From Scytolyngbya sp. HA4215-MV1 (GTDB lineage Bacteria; Cyanobacteriota; Cyanobacteriia; Leptolyngbyales; Leptolyngbyaceae): a stretch of 64,000 nt of DNA. Location of the stretch: NCBI GenBank assembly GCA_019359045.1, contig JAHHIA010000009.1, positions 1-64,000 of the forward strand, read 5' to 3'. The notes beneath the pieces were generated by a model. It worked only from the letters and a program-made list of their open reading frames with translations. It did not search any database and was not told where the DNA came from. Of this stretch, positions 16,830 to 26,995 are shown one piece after another; the stretch's first letter is position 1, and each line of letters begins with the position of its first letter. The position numbers and the translations under genes were made by a program.

Positions 16830-17576
16830 TTAAGACAACCAATACACCAGCGATCGCCAAACAAACTTCGGTAATGCCAGCATCCGCCGCCAGCGCCAGG
16901 GTTCTTGATAAAGCCGGTAGACCCACTCCAAATGGTTATCGCGTAGCCAACCTGGTGCACGAGTTTTCACCCCTGCCCAAATATCAAAACTGCCGCCTAC
17001 GCCAATCCAGACAGCATTGGGGCAAAGCGATCGATGGTCGGCAATCCATAACTCTTGTCGGGGGACGCCCAAACCAACCAAAATGAGCGGCGGCAGCTGG
17101 GTTTTCAGGGTTTGCTCAAACGCCTGCTGCTCTTCTCCAGAAATATAGCCATGCTGAGTGGAGATCGTCAGTTCTGGCAACTGTTTCTGCCACAGTTCGG
17201 CGGCAGTTTGCGCCACACCAGGCGCTCCCCCATAAAAGAAAACGGAGCGCCGCTCCTCTAACTTGGCTAACTGTTGGAGCAGGGATTCTGCCAGTTCGAT
17301 GCCTGGACAACGCTGTACCCGTTTTCCCTGTACCTTCAGATACAGCACGACGCCAGCCCCATCTGGAATGATCAATTCTGCCTGACGAATCACTTGGGCA
17401 AGTGCTGCGTTTTGTTCTGCCTGCATGGTCATCTCAGCATTGAGGGTCACCACATGACAGCCTTTACCCTGAGCCACAGCATTGACCAACCAGCCAGTGT
17501 AATCGTCTAACAGATGAATTGGAAAGCCCAACACCGAGGAAGTTTTGGGCGTTTTTGGTACAACCTGCTCTTGCAC
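16830..17576 (-). CDS. WecG/TagA/CpsF family glycosyltransferase
   Basis: A 248-residue GT26-family enzyme. Visible motifs are HVVTLNAEMTMQAEQN (the N-terminal NTD..M pattern), LIIPDGAGVVLYLKVQG (donor site 'PDG.G'), FFYGGAPGVAQTAAE, LILVGLGVPRQELWI and VWIGVGGSFDIWAGVKTRAP, all in the family order. Such enzymes add ManNAc-type sugars to undecaprenyl-linked carriers in surface polysaccharide or teichoic-like polymer synthesis. It is downstream of proB by 56 bp on the same strand. A TagO/WecA-type lipid carrier enzyme sits at 53240 and could act in the same pathway; that link is inference. Confidence 0.92.
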   Translation of the reverse strand: MQEQVVPKTPKTSSVLGFPIHLLDDYTGWLVNAVAQGKGCHVVTLNAEMTMQAEQNAALAQVIRQAELIIPDGAGVVLYLKVQGKRVQRCPGIELAESLLQQLAKLEERRSVFFYGGAPGVAQTAAELWQKQLPELTISTQHGYISGEEQQAFEQTLKTQLPPLILVGLGVPRQELWIADHRSLCPNAVWIGVGGSFDIWAGVKTRAPGWLRDNHLEWVYRLYQEPWRWRRMLALPKFVWRSLVYWLS

Positions 17577-17632
17577 AACTGTTTTTCTCTTGCAATCTGG
17601 AACGGACTCAGGAGCTAGATTTTACCGTATCT

Positions 17633-18775
17633 CTAGCCCCGATCGCTACCAGTTCCCGTTCCCCCAACCACCAAATTATCCCGGTGAATTACCGTCTCGG
17701 CGCCAACATAGCCCAAAATGCGAGCAATTTCCTCCGATTGGTGTCCTCGAATTTGTTGGAGTTCCTGGCTATTGTAATTGACCAATCCTCTGGCAATTTC
17801 GTGTCCATCGCGATCGCAAACCAGGACAGCGTTCTGATGGTGAAATTCTCCCTCGACGGCGAGAATCCCTGCTGCCAACAAGGATTTGCCTAACTTCCGA
17901 ATTGCCTGAACAGCGCCTTCGTCCAAATAGATCTTGCCCGCAGGGACTAACCCGTGGGCAATCCAACGCTTGCGAGCGCTGAGCGGACGGGGTTGCGGCG
18001 CAAACTGCGTGCCAATCGATTCTCCCTGCAAAATCTTTTCTAGATTGTCAGGTGCCCTGCCCTCTGTAATCACCGTGCGAACTCCCGCACCTGTGGCAAT
18101 TTGAGCGGCGGCAATTTTGGTCACCATCCCCCCTGTCCCCCAACCCGAACCGCGACCTGTCGTGTTGATCTGGAGTTTGCTCAACTGATCCATCTGATTA
18201 ACCAAGATGATAGGTTGAGCATCGGGATGACTGCGCGGGTCAGCAGAATAGAGCCGATCGACATCTGTGAGGAGAAAGAGCCAGTCGGCTTCCAGCAAAC
18301 TGGCAACCAATGCCGAGAGCGTATCATTGTCGCCAAATCGTAATTCATCAACCGCAACCGTATCGTTCTCATTCACGATCGGAATTACCCCTAATCGAAG
18401 CAATTCCTGGAAAGTCTGATAAGCATTGAGGTAGCGGCTGCGCTGAACCAAATCGTCGCGCGTCAAAAGCACCTGGGCGATTGGCTGCTCTAATGAGGTA
18501 AAAAAATCATCATAAATCCGCATCAGCCGTCCTTGCCCAACTGCTGCCACTGCTTGCTTGACTGCGATCGAGCGGGGACGCTCGGTTAAGCCAAGCCGTG
18601 CACACCCAACTCCAACCGCGCCAGAAGACACTAGCACCACCCGATGACCTTGGCGACGAAGATGGCAGAGGGTTTCTACCAAGGTCGCGATCGTGGAAAG
18701 TGCCAACCGTCCTGCGGAGGGTTGGGTCAGACTAGAAGTCCCAATTTTGATAACAAGAGTTTGCGGCTGAATCAT
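17633..18775 (-). CDS. proB: Glutamate 5-kinase
   Basis: A 380-residue, full-length enzyme that phosphorylates L-glutamate to glutamyl-5-phosphate, the first step of proline synthesis. The amino-acid-kinase domain begins with [12 protein letters not shown] (Lys10) and contains [32 protein letters not shown] (glutamate site) and [23 protein letters not shown] is the nucleotide loop. A C-terminal PUA domain (about 290-370; '[13 protein letters not shown]...GKSLLAAGI') is present, as in bacterial ProB. The ATG at 18775 fits. It is preceded by a 240-bp gap with a strong hairpin and followed by the glycosyltransferase. Confidence 0.97.
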   Translation of the reverse strand: MIQPQTLVIKIGTSSLTQPSAGRLALSTIATLVETLCHLRRQGHRVVLVSSGAVGVGCARLGLTERPRSIAVKQAVAAVGQGRLMRIYDDFFTSLEQPIAQVLLTRDDLVQRSRYLNAYQTFQELLRLGVIPIVNENDTVAVDELRFGDNDTLSALVASLLEADWLFLLTDVDRLYSADPRSHPDAQPIILVNQMDQLSKLQINTTGRGSGWGTGGMVTKIAAAQIATGAGVRTVITEGRAPDNLEKILQGESIGTQFAPQPRPLSARKRWIAHGLVPAGKIYLDEGAVQAIRKLGKSLLAAGILAVEGEFHHQNAVLVCDRDGHEIARGLVNYNSQELQQIRGHQSEEIARILGYVGAETVIHRDNLVVGGTGTGSDRG

Positions 18776-18860
18776 ATATCACCCATGACGACCATCCTAA
18801 TGATCACCCTGTCTCGAGTGATCTTCACCCCACCAAGATTGATCTTTCTCCCACAAAGCA

Positions 18861-18902
18861 GTAGAGCGCCAGTTCCCCTATTGATGGGGGCTGACGCTCT
18901 AC
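18861..18902. repeat. Strong hairpin upstream of proB
   Basis: GTAGAGCG at 18861 pairs with CGCTCTAC ending at 18902, continued by CAG/CTG and TTCCCC/GGGGG after one mismatch, with a short ATTGAT-type loop. It lies between the yqeG stop and the proB start. There is no T-run on either side, so it is more likely a leader fold or dispersed repeat than a simple terminator. Confidence 0.5.
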
Positions 18903-19014
18903 GCATGTATTCAAAGTGATTCATGTTTAGGGTCTTTATATTGGCTGACCCCATTTGATTCTTTTATTAGAATGCCAGGGATTTTTAATGAGTCAGTGTT
19001 TCCTAATGTTTTCT

Positions 19015-19578
19015 TTAGATTTCTTTCTTTATCTTTTTGTCATGGTCAGTGAATTTATGTTGCGTTGCTGTAACAGAGGCTCCCAGGACGCTCGATATCC
19101 AAACTTCAAGCGATCGTACCGGGTAGCGACGAACCATTTCTGTGGGATCAACCATTGGTTCAACCAAAACTGTAAACATGCCCAGACGATTGCCTGCTAG
19201 CACATCGGTAAAAAGCCGATCGCCAACCATCCCGACCTGTTCCACTGGCAGATTCATCGCAGCCAAGGCTTTTCGGAGCTTGCGTCGCGAAGGTTTGCCT
19301 GCGCTAGCCAAGTAGGGCAGGTTCAGAGACTGAGCAATGCGACCGATGCGATGATCACTAATATTATTGCTAACCAACCACAACGTGGCGACCTGCCTCA
19401 CCTGCTCAACCCAAGGCAGCAATTCTTCAGATGCCTCAGCCGTGGTAATTGGCACCAGCGTTTCGTCCACATCCAAAATCAACCCTTTTAAACGGTTTTG
19501 CTGCACAATTTCTGGAGTCAGACTCAAAATTGTGTCTCCCAGAATCAAGTCAGGCTGTAAAAGTTTGCCCAGAACCAT
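19015..19578 (-). CDS. YqeG family HAD IIIA-type phosphatase
   Basis: A 187-residue HAD phosphatase. Motif I is LILDVDETLVP (Asp36 and Asp38), motif II LWLVSNN, motif III the Lys in ASAGKPSRRKL, and motif IV MVGDRLFTDVLAGNR. The length and the 'LVEPM' segment match the YqeG/GEP4 group, whose mitochondrial member makes phosphatidylglycerol from PG-phosphate; that activity is plausible here because phosphatidylglycerol is essential in thylakoids. It lies between mltG and proB on the same strand. The C-terminus is basic (DHDKKIKKEI). Confidence 0.92.
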   Translation of the reverse strand: MVLGKLLQPDLILGDTILSLTPEIVQQNRLKGLILDVDETLVPITTAEASEELLPWVEQVRQVATLWLVSNNISDHRIGRIAQSLNLPYLASAGKPSRRKLRKALAAMNLPVEQVGMVGDRLFTDVLAGNRLGMFTVLVEPMVDPTEMVRRYPVRSLEVWISSVLGASVTATQHKFTDHDKKIKKEI

Positions 19579-19785
19579 AAAAAAAATATGTGAATGCCAC
19601 TTGGAAATTTCAGATCTTTTTGGATTTTATTACTATCGCTAGAAAAATTCGGCAAAACGAAAGTGCAAAACCAGACAAGACACAACCCTATTTTGACACT
19701 TCATCCCTGAAACCGATGACAAACAGCAACGAAGCAGACTAAATTCGTCCATCCTGCTCGATACAAATTTGTGGGCATGAGCAAC

Positions 19786-21015
19786 TCAAGGAGAGGGACT
19801 GGGAACGGTTGAGGTCGTTTTAGGTTTTCTATGAGCAGAGGAGTGTCCCTGGACTTTGGCTTTAGGCACAGGACTGGGGTGAGGTTTAGCTGGTGCTTTG
19901 GCTGCTTTCGACGGCTTGGGGCTCGGCTGAGATTGGCGATCGCGCCCCGCCCGAATGGCATTTTGAGCCGCCTCATGTTCTGCTAAGGTACGACTAAAGA
20001 TGTGTGTCCCATCATAACGAGCTACAAAGTAAAGGTAGGGCGTCGGTTCGGGCGAAAGGGTGGCTTTTAAGCTAGCGAACCCCGCACTGGCGATCGGTGT
20101 GGGGGGTAACCCAACATTGAGATATGTGTTGTAAGCCGAAGGGGTGGTTACCTGTGCCAGCGTTAGCGGGCTGTCTGGGGTCTGCTTTACCCCCAAACCA
20201 TACTCCACTGTCGGATCTGCACCCAGGGGAATACCTTTTTGCAAACGATGGACAAAAACTCCAGCAATGCGAGGGCGCTCTGAGGAAACCACTGCCTCTT
20301 TTTCCACGATGCTTGCCAACGTAACCCACTCTAACAAGCTCAGGGAGGTTTGTTGCTGGTTTTGTCGATAGAGGGGTAGAGCAACTTGTTCAAAGCGTTG
20401 CAGCATCAGATCAATCACTTGTTGGGGTGTGGCAGATTGATCCGCCAGTTTGTAAGTATCTGGATAGAGAAAACCCTCCAGATGGGGTAAATTTTCGTCG
20501 GGTAACCAAGGATAACGATCACGGGGTATTTTTTGTACTGCTAGTAAAAAATCCTGTGACTTAAAGAACCCTTTTTCCTCAAAATATTGCGCCATTTGAC
20601 GTAGCGAGTATCCTTCTGGGATGGTAAAACTTACTGTAACTACCTCCCCATTCCAGATTTTGGTTGCGACTTCCGACAAGGATTGCTGTGCCGACAGCTC
20701 ATACGTACCTGCCTGAAATCCCCCCTGCGGATTTTTCCACATTAGCCAGCGTGCCCACAAATCCCATGCGGTAGCAGAGCGAATCACACCTGAAGTTTGC
20801 AAATCTTGCCCAATTTGTCTTGCCGAAGTTCCTTCCGGAATCGCAACTCTGAGTGAGTCAGGGGTTGAGCTAGAGGCACCCAGCGCAAGTTCTTGGGCAG
20901 GGGGAGCACTTGCCCACTGCCACCACCGCCAACTCTGCCATCCCAGCCCCCCGAGGATTGCTATCAGCAGGATTGGGTAGATCGACCACTTAGGAACGGA
21001 TTTGACGATTTTCAT
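19786..21015 (-). CDS. mltG: Endolytic murein transglycosylase MltG
   Basis: About 409 residues. One N-terminal membrane helix (WSIYPILLIAILGGLGWQSW) is followed by a LysM-like region (VAIPEGTSARQIGQDLQTSG, then FTIPEGYSLRQMAQYFEEKG) and the YceG/MltG catalytic domain. The catalytic Glu is in LASIVEKEAVVSSERP, with 'LGADPTVEYGLG' and 'YNTYLNVGLPPTPI' further on. It cuts nascent glycan strands at the inner membrane to end polymerisation. The C-terminal 60 residues are Pro/Lys/Ser-rich. I start at the ATG at 21015: an earlier frame opening at 21108 would translate part of a dispersed palindrome. Confidence 0.93.
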   Translation of the reverse strand: MKIVKSVPKWSIYPILLIAILGGLGWQSWRWWQWASAPPAQELALGASSSTPDSLRVAIPEGTSARQIGQDLQTSGVIRSATAWDLWARWLMWKNPQGGFQAGTYELSAQQSLSEVATKIWNGEVVTVSFTIPEGYSLRQMAQYFEEKGFFKSQDFLLAVQKIPRDRYPWLPDENLPHLEGFLYPDTYKLADQSATPQQVIDLMLQRFEQVALPLYRQNQQQTSLSLLEWVTLASIVEKEAVVSSERPRIAGVFVHRLQKGIPLGADPTVEYGLGVKQTPDSPLTLAQVTTPSAYNTYLNVGLPPTPIASAGFASLKATLSPEPTPYLYFVARYDGTHIFSRTLAEHEAAQNAIRAGRDRQSQPSPKPSKAAKAPAKPHPSPVPKAKVQGHSSAHRKPKTTSTVPSPSP

Positions 21016-21092
21016 GAGAAAACTGACGAAGCAGGCAGCCACCGAAACGATGAGCCTGTTACTGGATTCTGTTCTAGATACATTTTTGCAAA

Positions 21093-21133
21093 ATATTTTT
21101 GAAAGCATTGCTCAGCAATACTTTCAAAAATAT
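21093..21133. repeat. 41-bp palindrome with GCTCAGC apex (family member)
   Basis: Two 20-base arms with a single mismatch surround the C at 21113. The inner sequence GAAAGCATTGCT-C-AGCAATACTTTC closely matches the palindrome at 3832-3888, including ATTTTTGAAAGC. It lies just upstream of the mltG start. Confidence 0.8.
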
Positions 21134-21261
21134 CAACCGCACTTTTGAAACACAATTCTTCACTGAAATCCTGAAAAAACGAGGGATCTGCCCCAATGGT
21201 TTCTGACTTGTTCTCCCTGAAGAACGAAAAGCGATGCACTGAATGAATTACAGCAAAAAGA

Positions 21262-21855
21262 TTAATCTAATGCATCAAACAGTTGGTCTTCTAGCATGGG
21301 CAACATTGGCTCCAGCTTTTTAAATTCTTCCTGAGAAAGAAGCTGGGGCTGACCGGAAGCATCGAGTCGAGCAAAGATAAAAAAAGGATCGAGTGGTGTG
21401 TAAATTGCGTACTCTTGCTCTTCATGATAGAACCGAGCAAGCAGTTGTAACTCTTCTTCGTATTCTTCATCTTCCAGCTCTTCTTCGTCTTCAAACTCTT
21501 CATCATCGACAAAGTCTGGCAATTCCCCCTCGACGGTTAAGGTGACTGCTGTGCGTTTGAGAACCAGGTTTTGTTCTTCTAAAACGACTTTTGCAGTGGG
21601 AAAGATTTCATCAATTTCATCGTCATCATCGACCAGGATAGGATCTTCATCTTCCTCATCTTCCCAGGCAAAGATTTCAATCGGGGAGTCGATCGGCAAA
21701 AGCAAAACATACTCCTGCTCTTCAACTTCTAGCGTATGTTCGACCGTGCAGGTGAGTGTACGTCCGGCTTCGTCCGTAAGTGTGACAGTGGGGACATCTT
21801 CTTCCATTTCATCATCCATTTCTGGATCTTCCCAGTCCCGGTTGAATTCAGCCAT
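21262..21855 (-). CDS. DUF3727 domain-containing protein
   Basis: A 197-residue, extremely acidic protein conserved in cyanobacteria and plastids. There are two similar beta-rich halves: residues 22-75 (VTLTDEAGRTLTCTVEHTLE, then YVLLLPIDSPIEIFAW) and 100-185 (AVTLTVEGELP ... YAIYTPLDPFFIFARL). They are joined by long Asp/Glu runs (PILVDDDDEIDEIFP; EEFEDEEELEDEEYEEE). The first half resembles DUF1292. No function is established. It sits between ruvX and mltG on the same strand, an order I believe is common in cyanobacteria. The ATG has no strong ribosome binding site. Confidence 0.92.
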   Translation of the reverse strand: MAEFNRDWEDPEMDDEMEEDVPTVTLTDEAGRTLTCTVEHTLEVEEQEYVLLLPIDSPIEIFAWEDEEDEDPILVDDDDEIDEIFPTAKVVLEEQNLVLKRTAVTLTVEGELPDFVDDEEFEDEEELEDEEYEEELQLLARFYHEEQEYAIYTPLDPFFIFARLDASGQPQLLSQEEFKKLEPMLPMLEDQLFDALD

Positions 21856-22051
21856 CTTAAACCACCTTATGTATCTGCGAGCAGCGTTCTTTTGAAAAGT
21901 ATCGCCTAGAAAGACACCTTGCAGAACTTTTCAGTGGGTAAATCTAAAGGAAAAAGGGTAAGACTGAGTTAAGCGGCGGGCATTGAACGGCGGAGAGAGA
22001 TGGCTTTTGAGTTTTACGCTTTCAGGTTGGACTGCCGAAAACAGCTCACTC

Positions 22052-22495
22052 CTAACATCGCTGTGCTCGTTTTTCATCCAGCCATTGCTGCAAAATGAGC
22101 GCGGCAGCTTTGCGATCGATTAAGGCTTTATTGCGCGACGGCGAAATATTTTCTGCGTGGAGGAGTTGTTCTGCTTGAAAGGAGGTCAGACGTTCGTCCA
22201 CGTATTCCAGTGGCAGTTGCAGGGCATTGGCAATGGCTTTGGCAAATTTTTGTACATGGCGTGCTTGAAACCCAATACTACCGTCCATTGAGTAGGGCAA
22301 GCCAACCACGAGGACTTCAACCTGCCGTTCTCGCACAATTTGCTGAATTTCTGCCAGAATTTGTGGAAACGATCGTCGCTCTAGAGTCGTAATCCCGCTG
22401 GCAATTAACCCAGTACGGTCGCACCCCGCCACCCCAATTCGCTTTTTACCTACATCTAACCCGATCGCAGATACAAAGGATGTGGCAGGTGACAT
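22052..22495 (-). CDS. ruvX: Holliday junction resolvase RuvX / YqgF
   Basis: About 147 residues with the RNase H-like YqgF fold. The first acidic residue is in SAIGLDVGKKRIGVAGCD, then VEVLVVGLPYSMDGSIG, the second acid in LEYVDERLTSFQAEQLL and the third in LIDRKAAALILQQWL. The family acts in Holliday-junction resolution and/or 16S rRNA 5'-end maturation. I start at the ATG at 22495, which gives the usual length; the frame stays open 35 codons further upstream, but that part overlaps the preceding GNAT gene and is not conserved-looking. Confidence 0.93.
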   Translation of the reverse strand: MSPATSFVSAIGLDVGKKRIGVAGCDRTGLIASGITTLERRSFPQILAEIQQIVRERQVEVLVVGLPYSMDGSIGFQARHVQKFAKAIANALQLPLEYVDERLTSFQAEQLLHAENISPSRNKALIDRKAAALILQQWLDEKRAQRC

Positions 22496-22517
22496 AAGCA
22501 AATAGGGTATCGCACTT

Positions 22518-23750
22518 TCAGGAGATGGGCTGGTTGGTGTCAGAATGCCGATCCTTGGCGGAGGAAGATGGCTTGCCCAAGGTTGGCTGCGTGTCATCAA
22601 GACTGGGTGAGTGTGTAATCGATCGCAACAAGGATATGCGACCAGGGACCGGCTTACGAGCAGGTTGGAAGCCCTGAAGCATATCAGAAAGTTGCAGTCC
22701 TTCTAGCGAAGCAGGCTTTGCCTCTCGCAGTTTGTGCCAAACGGAACGGGACATCATCAGGGTGTGAGCGACACGGCTAGCACCGACCCGTCCGAGAAAT
22801 TCTTCTCGTTCGGGCTGGTAGTCCGAAGAAGCAAGTTGTAAGGACTGGGCCGGCACATCTTGGGTGATGCGCGCCATCTGCGATAACAATTCAGGATAGA
22901 GCCATGTATAGGCGGGATGCACGGTCATCTGAGCAACGTGAGGGCGAGAGCCATCGCGACTCAGTCGGACTTGAAAGTAGCCGATCGCAGCCTTCCGCTG
23001 AGACTCGAACACATATCCACCCACCACTTCGGTCTGATTCATCCACTGACACAGCCCTCGCACAATCGAACCCAACAGGCTGGTCCTAAAATCTTGGATA
23101 TGGCGATCAAACACTTGACGCACAAGCGGCGGCATGGCAACGGTGTCCAGTTGATAGAGCAACTGAGCATCGGCATTGCTTACGGGCAGGAGGTTTGGCA
23201 AATCGGGTTCTCGTTCTGCCAACTCTTGCAGTAGTTCTGGCGCGATCGACCAATAAGTCATTTGCGCCAAGGGTTGAAAGCCATTTTGTCGATAAAGCGC
23301 CAGCAGCGACTTTTCATTCACATCGACTTCCAGCAACCAGGTTCGCGCTTCCCAAATCGCTTCAAAGCAGTAACGCAGCAACTGAGAACCGATATTTTGC
23401 GAAGGCGTACAGTTGGGCTGGTCTTGAGCTTGGGACAACACTGCAACGCGATCCACCCGCCAGGTTGTGTGTGTACGGTTAAATGGGGAGATTTGGATTA
23501 ACCCCCGCACCTGATTCTCTTGCTCAGCGACATAAGCATGAAAAATTTGCCGAAAAGGATTCGGCAGAAAATTCAAAAAACTCAGTAAACTGTACCAGCG
23601 ACGGATGGGCAAGGGGTTGCTTTGTTCGATCGAGCCGCTAATTTCCTCGGTCAGAAGTGACTCCAAATACAACTGCTCGACCACGTCCAGATCGCGATAC
23701 TGAACTGAACGAATGGTGGTTGAGGTTGATTGAGGAGATACTGAAGTCAT
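22518..23750 (-). CDS. GNAT family N-acetyltransferase, two-domain
   Basis: About 410 residues. The N-terminal part (10-200) is a GNAT domain: IRSVQYRDLDVVEQLYLESL, then AYVAEQENQVRGLIQISPF, the CoA-site region 'GSQLLRYCFEAIWEARTWLLEVDVNE' and SLLALYRQNGFQPLAQMTYW. The rest (about 215-380) looks like a second, degenerate GNAT half (VVGGYVFESQRKAAIGYFQV; HVAQMTVHPAYTWLYPELL). Substrate unknown. The ATG at 23750 is preferred over an upstream GTG/CTG-type extension. The gene ends 22 bp before the ruvX start, so the two are likely cotranscribed. Confidence 0.88.
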   Translation of the reverse strand: MTSVSPQSTSTTIRSVQYRDLDVVEQLYLESLLTEEISGSIEQSNPLPIRRWYSLLSFLNFLPNPFRQIFHAYVAEQENQVRGLIQISPFNRTHTTWRVDRVAVLSQAQDQPNCTPSQNIGSQLLRYCFEAIWEARTWLLEVDVNEKSLLALYRQNGFQPLAQMTYWSIAPELLQELAEREPDLPNLLPVSNADAQLLYQLDTVAMPPLVRQVFDRHIQDFRTSLLGSIVRGLCQWMNQTEVVGGYVFESQRKAAIGYFQVRLSRDGSRPHVAQMTVHPAYTWLYPELLSQMARITQDVPAQSLQLASSDYQPEREEFLGRVGASRVAHTLMMSRSVWHKLREAKPASLEGLQLSDMLQGFQPARKPVPGRISLLRSITHSPSLDDTQPTLGKPSSSAKDRHSDTNQPIS

Positions 23751-23911
23751 CTTGGTAAAGCGGCATTCCCGCCAGGTTTTTTTAAGTAGGTGTAGTGTAG
23801 GTGTTTCCCAGGCTAGCTCGTGCAACTCGCAAACAAACCACGTTAGGAAATCCCGAAACGTTGCCTTTGACTCGTTGTCATCCTTCCAATTACGACAGGC
23901 AGTACGCTGAA

Positions 23912-25087
23912 TTAGGACAACAAGGTGGGGCGGATCAGCACAACCGGAGTTTGCTCATCGGCGTTTCCGGCTGGGTTACTCCGAAGAGCTTGCTCTAAAA
24001 ATGATGTTGACAAGTCAGACGTAGATGCCAATATCTTAACCGCTTTCAAGTCGTTCACGTCTACGATCGCCGCAGACAAGCCCGTAACTTTTTGAATTTC
24101 ATTCACAACTTTCTGGGGATAGGCGGGTCCCAGGACAATGAACTGATCATAGGGCGGCAAGGTTCCGGTGACATCATCAATTAGGCGGGCTTGTTCGCCA
24201 GCCAATTGGTAGAACACACCAGGCTTACCCAAAACCTTGGCGATCGATCCGATCAAAAATGCTGCCATAACTCGGACTGGACCAACCACATCCACGAGGC
24301 TCTGTAAGCCACACGCGGTTGCCAGACTGGAAGTTGGCAAAAAGTAGTAACACAAGCGTTTGGCAACCCAACCAGGACGGATATCTGAAGGGTGCCGCCA
24401 ACGTCCTTGCATGATGGCAAGTGGAGTCTCCCCGATCGTCACAATGTCTCCCTTTTGAGCGTAGGGCAGCACGTAACGCTGCACCACTTCCACGGGATTG
24501 TCTAAATGGGTGAGCAAATGAGTGCGAATCGGCAACACATCCGCCTTGGGGGTAGGTCGCCAGCGCTGATGCTCTTCGGCTTTGGGAAACTTGAGCGGTA
24601 CCACGACATGCCGAACTTTTGGAATCCGTCCCTCGGGTCCATAGGTCATATAGCATATTCGCACCCAGGCAGCCTGCAACTGACTCAGGTCGGTTCCCTG
24701 GATTTCGATCGCAACTTCCATCTTGGTGGTTTTACCCACTTTGACGATATAACCAAACCAGTAGTCATCTGAGCGCGCAGGAGCATCAGGATGGTGAGAA
24801 ACAATCCGAATCTGATGGGTGATTCTTTCCAAACTGCCAGAAGATAGCAAAGTTAACTCTGCTGAGACCTCTGGCACCATAATTTCCAATCGGCGGGTTC
24901 GATTGATTAACTCCAACTCTCCTACCAATAAATAGCGCTTGAGTTCGTAAACCTCTAATTGCCAGTCTCCAGAGGTCAATTCCAGCTGATTGCCTGGACG
25001 ACGACGATACTGGATCTCAAAGACCAGCAGCGCCAGACCGACCAAGAGCACAATAATCCCTAAGCCAATACCCAGATTTCCAATCAC
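23912..25087 (-). CDS. CofE-like (F420-0:gamma-glutamyl ligase family) membrane protein
   Basis: A 391-residue protein. One N-terminal membrane helix (LGIGLGIIVLLVGLALLVFE) is followed by a beta-rich region of about 150 residues unique to this protein type. A CofE/F420-ligase-like domain then starts near VLPIRTHLLTHLDNPVEVVQ, containing KGDIVTIGETPLAIMQGR and 'RPGWVAKRLCYYFLP'. Cyanobacterial proteins of this kind are usually annotated as F420-0:gamma-glutamyl ligase, yet cyanobacteria use F420 sparingly and the family occurs widely, so the true substrate is uncertain. It heads the long minus-strand run, with 490 bp upstream lacking a gene. Confidence 0.75.
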   Translation of the reverse strand: MIGNLGIGLGIIVLLVGLALLVFEIQYRRRPGNQLELTSGDWQLEVYELKRYLLVGELELINRTRRLEIMVPEVSAELTLLSSGSLERITHQIRIVSHHPDAPARSDDYWFGYIVKVGKTTKMEVAIEIQGTDLSQLQAAWVRICYMTYGPEGRIPKVRHVVVPLKFPKAEEHQRWRPTPKADVLPIRTHLLTHLDNPVEVVQRYVLPYAQKGDIVTIGETPLAIMQGRWRHPSDIRPGWVAKRLCYYFLPTSSLATACGLQSLVDVVGPVRVMAAFLIGSIAKVLGKPGVFYQLAGEQARLIDDVTGTLPPYDQFIVLGPAYPQKVVNEIQKVTGLSAAIVDVNDLKAVKILASTSDLSTSFLEQALRSNPAGNADEQTPVVLIRPTLLS

Positions 25088-25578
25088 TACAGCGTCCGAT
25101 CGTTTGATGTTCCTGTCAAAAGTCTATTACTTCCCTACGAAGTTTGAGGTTTGAGTTTTCACTTTTCGTCTGAAATTTTGGTTGAAAATTTTCGATATGC
25201 CATTTTAATACAGTGAAGCTCAGCACTGGAACAACCTCACCCTCATGACCGAAGAAACTCGTAGATCCTGAACAATTCACCACGATGGATTAATTCATCA
25301 ACATTTCCAGCAATTCCGGATGGCGTTTTAGCGAGATTCTCAATCGAGTGTCGATGGTTTTGCCGTACCACTGGTCTAAAAAGACAAGTTGCGGTTTCAG
25401 GGAGACAAATCGTTCATCACAAGTGCCGAAAAAAAGAGGGTGTGTTTTGCTTGGAGAAATTGTCCATTTCTAGCCTCCCCAGCTCCAAGTTGGCGAAACA
25501 TGCCTCAAAGTAGTAAAGTGCATCTTCCAGGGTTCTCCAGAACCGTCTATTCTACTGATACTGATCAATAAGCTGAAG
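25088..25578. other. Intergenic region upstream of accC, no gene seen
   Basis: About 490 bp separate the divergent CofE-like and accC genes. A 60-codon plus-strand frame ends just before accC but has no ribosome binding site or recognisable domain. The region must contain promoters for both genes. No riboswitch or RNA gene is recognisable. Confidence 0.5.
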
Positions 25579-26937
25579 ATGCGGTTTTCAAAAATTTTAA
25601 TTGCGAATCGGGGAGAAATTGCGTTACGCATCCTTCGCACCTGTGAAGAGATGGGAATTGCAACCGTGGCGGTTCACTCTACAATCGATCGCCACTCCTT
25701 GCCCGTGCAACTGGCAGACGAAGCGGTCTGCATTGGCGAACCTCCTAGTAGTAAAAGTTACCTGAATATCCCGAATATTATTGCTGCTGCCCTCACCCGG
25801 AATGCCACTGCAATTCATCCGGGCTATGGTTTTTTGGCAGAAAATGCCAGGTTTGCGGAAATTTGTGCCGATCACCAGATTGCGTTTATCGGTCCTTCGC
25901 CTGACTCTATTCGATCGATGGGCGACAAATCCACTGCCAAAAAAACTATGCAACGGGTAGGAGTGCCCACGGTTCCTGGTAGCCATGGGTTGCTAACGGA
26001 TGAACAAGAAGCGCTGGTCATTGCCCGGAAAATTGGTTATCCCGTGATGATTAAAGCCACTGCGGGTGGGGGTGGACGTGGCATGCGCCTGGTTCGCGAA
26101 GATGGGGAACTGGTCAAATTATTTTTGGCAGCTCAGGGAGAGGCAGGCGCCGCTTTCGGCAATCCGGGACTGTATCTGGAGAAATTTATTCAGAATCCCC
26201 GCCATATTGAATTTCAAATTTTGGCAGATAATTACGGTAACGTGATTCACTTGGGCGAACGGGATTGTTCCATTCAACGACGGCACCAGAAACTGCTGGA
26301 AGAAGCACCTAGCCCTGCACTCACGTCTGAACTGCGGAGCAAGATGGGACAGGCAGCCGTGATGGCGGCAAAATCGATTAACTACACCGGCGCTGGGACT
26401 GTCGAATTCTTACTCGACAAGTCAGGCGAATTTTACTTCATGGAAATGAATACTCGTATCCAGGTCGAGCATCCTGTCACTGAGATGATTACCGGATTAG
26501 ATTTAATTGCAGAGCAAATCCGCATTGCGCAGGGGGAACGGCTGAGTTTAACCCAAGATCAAGTGCTTTTGCGGGGACACGCGATCGAATGCCGCATCAA
26601 TGCCGAAGACCCCGATCACAATTTCCGTCCCCATCCCGGTCGGATCAGTGGCTATCTCCCCCCCAGTGGTCCGGGCGTACGAATGGATTCCCATGTCTAT
26701 ACCGACTACGAAATCCCGCCCTATTACGATTCCTTGATTGGCAAGTTAATTGTTTGGGGCAGCGATCGCTCAGCTGCCATTAAGCGAATGAAACGAGCAC
26801 TGCGAGAATGTGCTATCACGGGCTTACCTACCACAATTAACTTTCATCAGCGTATTTTGGAAAACCCAGATTTCCTGCGCGGTGAAGTATTCACCAACTT
26901 CGTAGAACAGATGATGCAAAAGCATTTAGGGAGTTGA
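25579..26937 (+). CDS. accC: Acetyl-CoA carboxylase, biotin carboxylase subunit
   Basis: A 452-residue, full-length subunit that carboxylates biotin on AccB with ATP and bicarbonate, the first half-reaction of malonyl-CoA and fatty-acid synthesis. It begins with [20 protein letters not shown]. The ATP-grasp glycine loop [11 protein letters not shown], the bicarbonate and biotin-site [15 protein letters not shown], and catalytic [15 protein letters not shown] are intact. It is followed by yggT on the opposite strand and then psbX and ycf66, a gene order often seen in cyanobacteria. Confidence 0.98.
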   Translation: MRFSKILIANRGEIALRILRTCEEMGIATVAVHSTIDRHSLPVQLADEAVCIGEPPSSKSYLNIPNIIAAALTRNATAIHPGYGFLAENARFAEICADHQIAFIGPSPDSIRSMGDKSTAKKTMQRVGVPTVPGSHGLLTDEQEALVIARKIGYPVMIKATAGGGGRGMRLVREDGELVKLFLAAQGEAGAAFGNPGLYLEKFIQNPRHIEFQILADNYGNVIHLGERDCSIQRRHQKLLEEAPSPALTSELRSKMGQAAVMAAKSINYTGAGTVEFLLDKSGEFYFMEMNTRIQVEHPVTEMITGLDLIAEQIRIAQGERLSLTQDQVLLRGHAIECRINAEDPDHNFRPHPGRISGYLPPSGPGVRMDSHVYTDYEIPPYYDSLIGKLIVWGSDRSAAIKRMKRALRECAITGLPTTINFHQRILENPDFLRGEVFTNFVEQMMQKHLGS

Positions 26938-26995
26938 ATTTAGCAGGACTTAGGGAGGTTGTTTGCCCTCATCTCTCAGCCTCCCCAACTGAATC